This document shows positions 17,565 to 26,075 of a stretch of 64,000 bases of DNA, piece after piece. The stretch covers positions 1 through 64,000 of the forward strand of contig CAWAVV010000031.1 in the NCBI GenBank assembly GCA_963785565.1, in the 5' to 3' direction. The position numbers were made by a program, and so were the translations under genes. The notes beneath the pieces were generated by a model that worked only from the letters and a program-made list of their open reading frames with translations, had not been told where the DNA came from and did not search any database. Source of the stretch: AP-15 sp963785565. Lineage in GTDB: Bacteria; Pseudomonadota; Alphaproteobacteria; ATCC43930; CGMCC-115725. How positions within the stretch are numbered: the stretch's first letter is position 1; every line of letters begins with the position of its first letter.

Positions 17565-18284
17565 TCAGAACCGGCCCAGCCCGAGCATGGCGGGTTGCGC
17601 CAGGGTCGCGAGGTCAACCGTATAGCGCGTCAAATCCCAAGGCGGGAGTGGCGCTGCCGCCCACCGGGCGGGATCGTTAAAGCGTTTCTGTGCTTGCTCG
17701 GCATTGGTCACGATCAGAAAAAATATTCCGGTCCACTGGCTCTCGAACTCGCCGATCGGCTCGCTACGCATCCCGTTTGCCGGATCCGACAGCAGCACCC
17801 AGCCGCCGTGAATTCCTTCCAGCACGACAAAATGGCTGTAGCCGCGCACATTAACCAGGACGATCGCCGGCACCCCCACTTGCGCGAGCTTCGACAACGG
17901 CGCGCGGTAGCCATTCAATTCCAGGCCGTGCCGGGTTAAAAAGTTCTTGATGTCGAGTAGCGAGAACCCGGACTCGCTGATCACCTTCTTGTTGCCGTTT
18001 TCGATCATGTCCTTGAACACGACCTGCTCGGTGACCGGGATGTTGTAATTATAGGTCAGCAATGTCGCCAATGCCGCAGACCCGCAGGAAAAATCATATT
18101 GCTGCGCGAAGGTAGTCTTGTACTTCTTTTCCTGAAAGCTCTCGACGTTCATCGTCACGGCGCTGCTGCCAAAGCCCACACCATCGAGAAACAGGGATCC
18201 GGCGCCGGCTGAGATCGCGGGAGAAGCTGCCGTCCCGAGGCACAGCACCGCGGCAATAACCCGAAGCCGCCAAGCCCGCGTCAT
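17565..18284 (-). CDS. Exported C39-family cysteine peptidase (FapD-like)
   Basis: A 239-aa secreted papain-like peptidase of family C39. A signal peptide (LRVIAAVLCLGTAASPAISAGA) is followed by the catalytic Cys67 in FAQQYDFSCGSAALATLL, His151 in RGYSHFVVLEG and Asp167 in VLLSDPANG. The upstream Gln of the oxyanion hole (QQ at 61-62) is present. Unlike bacteriocin exporters it has no ABC-transporter domains, matching the stand-alone FapD of Pseudomonas functional-amyloid operons. It sits between the small subunit gene and the lipoprotein gene. It likely acts in the periplasm on amyloid components, two of which carry double-glycine-like sites. An ATG start with a clean signal sequence makes the boundaries secure. 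Confidence 0.85.
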   Translation of the reverse strand: MTRAWRLRVIAAVLCLGTAASPAISAGAGSLFLDGVGFGSSAVTMNVESFQEKKYKTTFAQQYDFSCGSAALATLLTYNYNIPVTEQVVFKDMIENGNKKVISESGFSLLDIKNFLTRHGLELNGYRAPLSKLAQVGVPAIVLVNVRGYSHFVVLEGIHGGWVLLSDPANGMRSEPIGEFESQWTGIFFLIVTNAEQAQKRFNDPARWAAAPLPPWDLTRYTVDLATLAQPAMLGLGRF

Positions 18285-18330
18285 ATGGTGTACCCCGATC
18301 TATTCGAAAACGCTCTCCGGCACGCTTTCT

Positions 18331-18726
18331 TTATTGCACGGTTATATTGATCGCGGTGCTCTGCTGAAACAGCGAGTTGTTGCCGGAGTTCTGGAACACC
18401 GTGGTGATACCCATGTTGTTGTTGACCGAATTGGTGGTCGTGATCATCCCGGTGGCGGACGTGCCGCTGACGGAATTCCCGTGTACCAGACCGTTGTCGA
18501 ACGACGACCCGTTCCCTCCGGAGGCGGTCGCGGTATCCATCTTGATGTTGGCGCCGCCGCGCGCATGCTCGCTGTTGAGCTCGGCTGTCGGAACGGCGCT
18601 TCCGGCCAATACGCCGACGATGCTTTGGGCTCCGGCCCCAGTCTTCTCGCCGGCGAGGCACGACCCGTCAATGCCGGCAGCTGCGGCGAGCAAGGTCGCG
18701 ATCGCCAAAATGGCGGACGTCTTCAT
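18331..18726 (-). CDS. Small secreted amyloid-subunit-like protein (FapB/FapE-like position)
   Basis: A 131-aa secreted protein: signal peptide MKTSAILAIATLLAAAAG, then a short Gly/Ala part. Residues 50-58 read LNSEHARGG, a shorter double-glycine-like site. An Asn/Ser/Gly/Thr-rich tail follows, ending NNSLFQQSTAINITVQ. The tail pattern (QNSGxNxxxQQS) recurs in the large repeat protein upstream (NTGANAVQQNS), suggesting homologous C-terminal amyloid motifs. It lies 46 bases before the C39 peptidase gene and 82 bases after the large repeat gene, with a strong hairpin in the latter gap. Assignment as nucleator or minor subunit is inference; no direct family match is recalled. Confidence 0.65.
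   Translation of the reverse strand: MKTSAILAIATLLAAAAGIDGSCLAGEKTGAGAQSIVGVLAGSAVPTAELNSEHARGGANIKMDTATASGGNGSSFDNGLVHGNSVSGTSATGMITTTNSVNNNMGITTVFQNSGNNSLFQQSTAINITVQ
18553..18579 (-). other. Second double-glycine-like motif (codons 50-58)
   Basis: Encodes LNSEHARGG in the small subunit. It is shorter and less perfect than the lipoprotein motif but places Glu and Gly-Gly at corresponding positions. It is a candidate cleavage site for the C39 peptidase encoded just downstream. Confidence 0.4.
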
Positions 18727-18758
18727 GTTTCACCCATTGTCGTTCGCTGAAAGAAGGG

Positions 18759-18791
18759 GTCCGCACCGCCCCAAGACAAGGCGGTGCGGAC
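18759..18791 (-). terminator. Strong hairpin between the large and small amyloid genes
   Basis: GTCCGCACCGCC and GGCGGTGCGGAC are perfect 12-base arms around a 9-base loop. On the minus strand a pyrimidine-rich CCCTTCTTTC follows. It lies in the 82-base gap after the repeat-protein stop (18809). Such a hairpin would act as a partial terminator or protect the upstream mRNA end, giving more of the major subunit than of the downstream genes. Confidence 0.6.
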
Positions 18792-18808
18792 AGCTCCACA
18801 ACGTGCGA

Positions 18809-20794
18809 TTAGTGCGAAGTAAGAGGCCCCGTCGGGCTGAACCCGCTCAACCCGCCGCCATTTTGGCCCACCGTGGAGGTGAGCGCGACGGAGTTCTGCT
18901 GCACCGCGTTGGCGCCGGTGTTCAGGTTGGCCTGCAGGATGCCTTGGCCGCCCATCGAGTTCGGTCATGGTGACGGTACCGCTGTTACCGGCCGACGTCG
19001 CCGCGTAGTTGCTCCTGTTGCCCGAGATCGCGGCAGTATTGTCGCCGACCCATCGCCACCCGATGCTGTTCGTGATGTTGGTGAGTCGTTCTCTGCGTCC
19101 AGGGAGCCACTGCCGACCACCGAGTCTTTCAGGATACCGATGTTGGTGCTGTTATCGGTGCTCTTATCAACATTGTTTGTGGCGGTAGTGCTCCACCGTT
19201 GTTGGAGCTGATCCACTGGCCACCACCGGTGCCTTCAGCAGCAACCGCACTGGCCTTCCCACCGTTGGTGCTGTCGTTATCGCCTGCTCCGCTGGTGGAG
19301 TTGAGTGGGTGCTGCTGTCTGTAGACATCTTCGTAATGGTGTTGCCACCATTGTTGATGTTGATCGCCTTGCCGCCATTCGTCGCCGACGCGGTGCCACC
19401 GGAGCTGCCGTTTGACGAAGCCGACTGGTGTTCTTAGTGTTGTACGATCCCTTGACGGTGTTCTTCCCGCCGTTATTGGCCGTGTTGCCACCGGCGCCAG
19501 TCGCGGAGGCCGTGCTGGTGTCGGTCTTGGTATTGGTGACGGTCTTGGTGTGGGTGTTGTTGGAGCCGAGGGTCAGCGTATTGCCGTTGGCCTGAACCGC
19601 GGTGCCGTGACCACCGGCATTGACCCCGCTACCGGCCGCAGATGCGTGGGTGGCGACCGCGTTGCCGCTGACGTTGAGCGCGTTGCCACCGTTATTGGCC
19701 GCCGCACCGGTGCCGCTGTTGGTCGCGGTCGGCGTGCTGGTCTTGGTGACCGTCACCGTCTTGGTGTTGCCCGAGTCGACCGTGTTGCCGGACTTGATGT
19801 TCTTGCCGCCGTTGTTGGCAGTGGCGGCGCTGCCATTGCCACCGACGCTCGCGGTCGGGGTGGTGGTGTTGGTCTTGGTGATCGAAGTGGAGTGCGTGCT
19901 GCTATCGGTGTTGCCGCTATCCTTGTTGACGGCGACGCCGCCATTATTGGCAGTCGGGCTGCCGGCCCCGGCGGACGTCGCCGAGCTGGTCTTGGTGTTC
20001 GTGACGGTCTTGGTGTTGTTGGAGTCCTTGGTGTTGTTGGAACCCAGCGTCAGCGTATTGCCGTTGGCCTGAACCGCGGTGCCGCCCTTGCTCGCGGTGG
20101 CGCCGCTGTTGGTGGTGCTGGTGGTCTTGGTGTTCGTGATGGTCTTGGTGTTGTTAGAGTCCTTGGTGTTGTTGGAGGCAATGGTATTGCCGTTGGCCTG
20201 AACCGCGGTGCCGCCCTTGCTGGCGGTGGCGCCGCTGTTGGTGGTGGTGGTTGTCTTGGTGTTGGTCTTGGTGTTACCGGAGGCGATCGTATTGCCGTTG
20301 GCCTGCACCGCGGTGCCGCCCTTGCTGGCGTTGGCGCCGCTGCTCGAGTTGGTGTTGGTGTTGGTGCTGGTCTTGGTGTTACCGGAGGCGATCGTATTGC
20401 CGTTGGCCTGCACCGCGGTGCTGCCCTTGGCCGCGGTCGCGCCGCTGTTGGTGGTGGTGTTTGTGTTGGTCTTGGTGGTGGTGCTGGTCTTGCTGTTACC
20501 GGAGGCAATCGTGTTGCCGTTGGCCTGCACCGCGGTGCCGCCCTTGCTGGCGTTAGCGCCGGTGCTCGAGTTGGTGTTGGTCTTGGTGGTGGTGTTGCCT
20601 GACGTGTTGTTGCCTGAGTTCGTATTGCTGGCGTTGCCGCCGTTGCCGCCGGCGCCGCCCGTTGTGGTCGCGGTCCCGGCGCCGCCGTTCCCGCCGCTCC
20701 CGCCGCTGGCGGTGGACGAAGCGGAGGTTTGCGCGAGCGCTGCCCCAGTGCTCAGGGCGAGGACCGCGCAAGTTGCTAACAGAAGTTTTCTCAT
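18809..20794 (-). pseudogene. Large Asn/Thr/Gly repeat protein (FapC-like major amyloid subunit), 3' part frameshifted
   Basis: From the ATG at 20794 (AGAGGG 4 bases upstream) the product has a signal peptide (MRKLLLATCAVLALSTGAALA). About 430 residues of imperfect repeats follow, built around KGGTAVQANGNTIASGNTK and Thr/Lys/Asn-rich spacers (about 35-45 aa each, some ten units). The composition is that of a secreted amyloid or adhesin. The first frame leaves the repeat style near 19430 and stops at 19277. The same style continues in other frames: SSNGSSGGTASATNGGKAI, then NSTSGAGDNDSTNGGKA, then NNVDKSTDNSTNIGILKDS, and last ILQANLNTGANAVQQNS, ending at TAA 18809-18811. At least five frame changes fall between about 19430 and 18955. 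This is either real decay or assembly error in low-complexity DNA; if corrected, the gene would encode about 660 aa. Confidence 0.7.
19440..20640 (-). repeat. Tandem imperfect coding repeats of the amyloid gene
   Basis: About ten units of roughly 105-130 bases recur, each holding a near-identical block encoding GTAVQANGNT. That block appears at least six times with few base changes, separated by ACC/AAG/AAC-rich spacers. The units stay in frame over this whole stretch, unlike the region further 3'. Confidence 0.8.
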
Positions 20795-20933
20795 ACCCTC
20801 TTTCCTTTTCCCGTTCCCGCCCCTGCGGCGGACGCCGTGACATGCCAGCACGCTGCGATGCGAGGCCGATGGCGGCGGCGATCGCCGCCGATCACTGGTT
20901 CCTCGCTCGATTTCATGCCGACCTCTTCGATCA

Positions 20934-20949
20934 AGCAATCGACGTGCCA
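20934..20949 (-). promoter_or_regulatory. Sigma-54 (-24/-12) promoter of the amyloid operon
   Basis: On the minus strand the sequence is TGGCACG-TCGA-TTGCT, a full match to the RpoN consensus TGGCACG-N4-TTGCW with correct GG/GC spacing. Transcription would start near 20923, giving a leader of about 130 bases before the repeat-protein ATG at 20794. The gene just upstream on the same strand encodes a sigma-54 activator. Confidence 0.8.
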
Positions 20950-21038
20950 GATGACTGCCCGCCGAATGCTCTCAAAAGCCAAGCGGTTTCAATCACTTGG
21001 CAATACGATATTAACCTTTTGTTATTCGCTGAGCTGAG

Positions 21039-21061
21039 GTGAGACAGTCGTTGTGTCTCAC
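21039..21061. promoter_or_regulatory. Candidate enhancer (UAS) dyad for the sigma-54 activator
   Basis: GTGAGACA-N7-TGTCTCAC is a perfect 8-base-arm dyad. A further overlapping GAGACAA half-site follows at 21065-21071. Its centre lies about 125 bases upstream of the predicted start of the -24/-12 promoter, the usual distance for bacterial enhancer-binding proteins. It sits in the gap between the activator gene and the amyloid operon. Confidence 0.6.
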
Positions 21062-21199
21062 GACGAGACAACTGTGCGATACGGTCGTGCCGCGGCGCGG
21101 CGGTTACGGCAGCGGCCGCGGCGCCAGCCGCGCTCACGCCTGCCGCCCCGCCATCGCCAGGCCGCTGCACCGCGGCGCCAGCGGCATCGCGATCCCGCC

Positions 21200-22333
<1,134 letters not shown>

Positions 22334-22420
22334 CAAAGCCCCCCAAGCGCATTCAGGTGCGGCATCGCGCCGAGCCGCTGGCGCGGCCCGGAACAGTTCG
22401 CTGTTCGGCGGCGATGGCAT

Positions 22421-22894
22421 TCATCGTGAGAGCCCCGAAGTGCATCAGCTTTTCAGCGCCACCATAGGGACGGTCGTTCCACAGCTCGGCGCGACCCGGC
22501 ATTTCCGAACGCGACGGCCATCGTAATCGGCGCTCGTCACGGTTGCTTGCAATCCCTTATGCAATTCGCAGGCCAACAAAATACTATAATTAATTCAACT
22601 AGATGGATGTCTGGCAAGGCGCCAAAGCAAAAAAGTGTCAATTCTGCCGACAGTGGGCAGACGGCGTAGACGCTATTTTGACATCCGTATCATGGTTAAA
22701 CAAATGTCGCGTATTCGGCTAAAATTCATTAGATCAGCTACATACGGAAACGGATTCCTTGTCCGATCCGGGCCGATTGTAAATTTCTCCGACGTTTTTC
22801 CGTTCGACAAGGCGTAAAATTTTCCGACGATGGGCGGTGCACAATAGCCGTCCAGGGCGGCGGCACGGATGTTGTCGGCATGATGTTGTCGGCA
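22421..22894. other. AT-richer intergenic region upstream of the sigma-54 activator
   Basis: No gene is supported here. Bases about 22560-22850 are clearly more AT-rich than the surroundings, which suits a promoter region for the minus-strand activator gene. I could not define a -35/-10 pair with acceptable spacing. A short CTGCC/GGCAG dyad occurs near 22645-22665. Confidence 0.4.
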
Positions 22895-24877
22895 TCAGGC
22901 CGCCTCGGACCCGCCGGGGCGGTCGGCCGGCAACAAGCGGCGGAGCTCGCCGAGCCATGGTTCGTAATGGCGCCACCGCCCGACCGAGGTGGCATAGACC
23001 GGCTGGCGCGCCTGCCATAGGCTGGCGGTAACTACCGCCCGGTGGTTGCGCTCCGGCTGTAGGCAGGAATCGCACCAATCGAGCCCGCTGAACGCGACCA
23101 GCCGTCGGGTCACCGCCTCGCGATCCCCGATCAGGTCCTCGTAACGGACCTCGAGAAACCGGTCGGTTGGCAGCACCGTGCGCCAGTGTTCCATCAGCCG
23201 CGCATAGAGCTGATAACCGTCTGCCAAATCGGCTTTGTCGGTGGCGAACCCGATCACCTGCCTGAAATTTGTGAAGTAGAGCGACAGGCAGGTGTCGACC
23301 GGATGCCGGCGGCATTGGATGATGCGCGCTTTGGGCAGCAGCAGGTGAATAATGCCCAGGTTGAGCAGGTTGAACGGCTGCTTGTCGGTAATCCGGGTTG
23401 CGGCGGGTCCGATGCGACGCAGCTGCGCGAGATACTCTCCCGCAAGGTCGTGCGCCATTTCCGGCGACAGATAGGTCGCGTCGGCAATTCCCCATGCGCT
23501 GGCGCGTTTGATCCAAAACGACCGCTCCCCGCCGGCGGCTACCCGCGGGTGGCTGGAGATGATTTGCTCGACCAAGGTTGTGCCCGAGCGGGGCAGACCG
23601 ACGATCAGCAGCGGCGCGTCGTCATCTTGTCCAAAAGCGGAATTCGCAGCAAAGAAGCCGGGGGTGAAGCGCCGCTCAATTCGATCAACCCAAGCCGAGA
23701 ATTCCACCCTGTCGAATTCGGCCCGCCGGCGCTGGTTGGCCATATCGAAGTGCTGCATCGCCTCCGCATAGTCGCCCAAATCGTCCAGCAGCTTGCCGAT
23801 AGCAAAATGCAGCTGCACCCGGTCCCCGTCCCCCAGTCCCACATCGTCGAGCGCCGCAAGCATCGACTCGAGTCTGGGACGGTCCGCCTCGGTACATTTT
23901 CTGGCTTCGACGATGGTGAAATGCGCCGCCACATGGCGCGGGTTCAGTTCGAGCGTGCGGTCAAAGGCCTCGCCCGCCTCAACAAAACGTCCTTGGCGGG
24001 CAAGAACGTCGCCTAGGTATTTCATCAGCTCGTCGTTCTGCGGCTCGCATGCCAGGGCTATCCGAAGTTGGACCTCTGCTTCAGAAAAATCAGCTTCCAG
24101 CATGCAGGCTCTCGCCAGGTTCAAGCGGCCCGCTACGGTATCGGGATCGGCTGCCGCAGCGCGGCGAAAGTACCGCGCGGCCTCTTCATCGTCGTCGGCC
24201 AGATCGAGGAGTTCGCCGAGCGCGGCATGCGCTTCGGCCAGCTCCGGGGCCAGCTCGGCCGCCCGGCGATAGGCTGCCATCGCTTCGATCCGCAGATCCT
24301 GCCGGTGGAACGCCACACCGAGATCGTGGTAGGCGGCAGCATCGTCCCCCAAAGTAGTCGCCAGGCTCAAGCTGGCAGCAGCTTCGGCGAGGCGATTGAG
24401 ATGCAGCAGCGCCCGGCCAAGCGCGTGGTGCGAGGCGGCTTCGCCCGGATCGAGCTCGATCGCGCGGCGAAACGCCGAAATTGCGGCGGACGGCCTGCCG
24501 GCCTCGACCAGCCTGATGCCGCGCTCTCGATAGCGCCGGGCTGCGGCGCTTCGGTCGGGCGTGACCCTGCGCCGGGCAACGCGGGCGCCACCCGTGAGGG
24601 TCGGCGCGGCAGGCGGCGCAGATTGCAACCGCATGAATTGCTCCGCGGTCTCGCGCAGCCCGCTTACCTCGGTCAGCGGACCGAGACGGTTGGTTCGCTC
24701 GCCCAACTCGGGCGCCGCGGACCGCGGGAGCAGCACCGATGTCTGACGGTTCTCCGTCCCGGTTTGCATCGGTGCCGCGCCGCAACATAGCTTGAATTTT
24801 CGGCCGCTGCCGCAGATGCAAGGGTCGTTGCGTCGGGGCCGGCGCGCGTTAGGCACAGCGGTGGGGCGATCGCTCAC
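22895..24877 (-). CDS. SEC-C / TPR / sulfotransferase fusion protein
   Basis: A 660-aa protein in three parts. An N-terminal SEC-C zinc motif (NDPCICGSGRKFKLCC, about residues 16-31) is followed by a TPR array (about 85-340; units such as AISAFRRAIELDPGEAASHHALG, seen in two pieces). A sulfotransferase domain closes it: the 5'-phosphosulfate loop LLIVGLPRSGTTLVEQ lies near residue 420 and the 3'-phosphate strand FLEVRYEDLIGDRE near 580. TPR-sulfotransferases transfer sulfate from PAPS to proteins or glycans, and SEC-C motifs bind zinc and often mediate protein contacts. It lies on the same strand as the sigma-54 activator and amyloid operon, separated by about 500 bases. A link to them is speculative. 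Confidence 0.87.
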   Translation of the reverse strand: MSDRPTAVPNARRPRRNDPCICGSGRKFKLCCGAAPMQTGTENRQTSVLLPRSAAPELGERTNRLGPLTEVSGLRETAEQFMRLQSAPPAAPTLTGGARVARRRVTPDRSAAARRYRERGIRLVEAGRPSAAISAFRRAIELDPGEAASHHALGRALLHLNRLAEAAASLSLATTLGDDAAAYHDLGVAFHRQDLRIEAMAAYRRAAELAPELAEAHAALGELLDLADDDEEAARYFRRAAAADPDTVAGRLNLARACMLEADFSEAEVQLRIALACEPQNDELMKYLGDVLARQGRFVEAGEAFDRTLELNPRHVAAHFTIVEARKCTEADRPRLESMLAALDDVGLGDGDRVQLHFAIGKLLDDLGDYAEAMQHFDMANQRRRAEFDRVEFSAWVDRIERRFTPGFFAANSAFGQDDDAPLLIVGLPRSGTTLVEQIISSHPRVAAGGERSFWIKRASAWGIADATYLSPEMAHDLAGEYLAQLRRIGPAATRITDKQPFNLLNLGIIHLLLPKARIIQCRRHPVDTCLSLYFTNFRQVIGFATDKADLADGYQLYARLMEHWRTVLPTDRFLEVRYEDLIGDREAVTRRLVAFSGLDWCDSCLQPERNHRAVVTASLWQARQPVYATSVGRWRHYEPWLGELRRLLPADRPGGSEAA

Positions 24878-25146
24878 GTTCCACCCTCGGGCCGCTGCAC
24901 GTCCCGCAGCTTGCGCCGGTCAATGTTCCGCCCAGGTATCGGTCGGGATTTGTGTCCCGATGCTGTCCGTGTATCCAAGCTACTAACACGAGTATCGGCG
25001 ATCGCGAGAATGCGCGAGAGACGCCCCATCGGATCACTAGGTTGAGTTCAGCTGGCTCTTGCTAGCACAAGCTCCCCCGCGCCGCTACAGCTTTGCCGGC
25101 GCAGGCGGACATCACGAAAGACACCATGGCTAACCACGGCTCAACC

Positions 25147-25960
25147 TCAGGCGCCGGCGTTACTTGCGATGAAATCGAGCGTCGCCGCGGCGCTGGGTTC
25201 GGCATGGGTCGCGGCGACGTGATAGGAGTTGCCGGGTAAGACCACGAGCGTCGAGTTTGCGATCTGCTGCTGCCAGGCGCGGGTCTCGTCGACCGAGGCG
25301 AGCCCGCTGCCGTCGGTGGTGATGACGAGGGTGGGGCAGCGGATTTTCGGCAGATCGGCGCGGATGTCGGCGCAGGCGATTGTTCGCATAAAGCCGATCT
25401 GGGTCGAGACCGCGGTGCGGCCCATGAACCGGATCCACCACTCGACCCCTTCGGCCGGAAACGCGCTGCCGAGGCGGCCCCCCATGGTCTGGCGCGCCCA
25501 GGCCTCGACCCCGTCGCGCTCGAAGGCCGCGTTCAGTTCGGGCACGCGTTCGGCCGCACCGGCGCGCAGCGGAGGCGGGGTGCCAACGACCGTCAAGGTC
25601 TTGACCCGTTCGGGGCGACGCGCGGCAAAGGCGCGCGCGATTGTCCCGCCGATCTTGGCGCCGACTATATGGAAGCGGTCGATACCGAGATGGTCCGACC
25701 AGCCGGACGAAATCGTCGATGATGACGTCGAGGGTCCACGGGAAATCGCGCGGCATCGGCGTCGAGGCGCCAAAGCCGCGCATATCCGGCCGCACGATCT
25801 TATAGTGGCGCGCCAGAGCGGGCACCCAGCCATACCACGCCAGCCCGCTCTCGGCATTGCCGTGCAGCATCAAGACTTTGTCAGGCGTACGCCACGGATC
25901 GGTGAAGTCGTCGACTTCGTAGTGCATGTCGAGATCAGGGGTCGGCCGGAATGTCGGCAT
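25147..25960 (-). pseudogene. Alpha/beta hydrolase with a one-base frameshift
   Basis: The N-terminal half (MPTFRPTPDLDMHYEVDDF through VLMLHGNAESGLAWY and VRPDMRGFGAS to IIDDFVRLV) is in one frame. The C-terminal half (DHLGIDRFHIVGAKIGG onward to TTDGSGLAS and NSYHVAATH) is in another. Removing one C from the CC at 25695-25696 joins them as IDDFVRLVDHLGIDRFHIVG. Either a real inactivating insertion or a base-call error explains this. The nucleophile elbow reads VGAKIGG, Lys where a serine hydrolase has Ser, while the His and Asp regions look normal. Even an intact protein may therefore not be a classical hydrolase. It lies upstream of no obvious partner; the next minus-strand gene is an N-acyl-amino-acid amidohydrolase. 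Confidence 0.8.
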
Positions 25961-25983
25961 GGCGATCCTCCCTTGACGCCGCT

Positions 25984-26062
25984 CCCCTCACCGTCCCTAC
26001 CTCGCGGGCGCCTCCCTCTCCCCGCAAGCGGTCGCAAGCGGGGAGAGGGCTAAGGTGAGGGG
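25984..26062. repeat. Nested REP-like palindrome
   Basis: Outer arms CCCCTCACC / GGTGAGGGG enclose inner arms CCCTCTCCCCGC / GCGGGGAGAGGG with a 12-base loop. It is of the intergenic type common in Alphaproteobacteria and resembles the element at 13284. It lies between two same-strand genes, the amidohydrolase end (26076) and the hydrolase start (25960), where it could end or protect transcripts. Confidence 0.75.
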
Positions 26063-26075
26063 CGTCGCCTGAGCG

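Noticed and set aside
19440..20640. Possible CRISPR array
   Set aside because: Units are 105-130 bases, imperfect and coding in frame with a signal peptide upstream; there are no short identical repeats with unique spacers and no cas genes.
19412..20840. Long plus-strand frames rich in Val/Leu/Gly or Trp/Cys across the amyloid gene
   Set aside because: They mirror the Asn/Thr/Lys repeats of the minus-strand coding sequence and have no start signals.
22560..22720. Sigma-70 promoter for the activator gene
   Set aside because: TTGACA- and TATAGT-like boxes occur but not with acceptable spacing.
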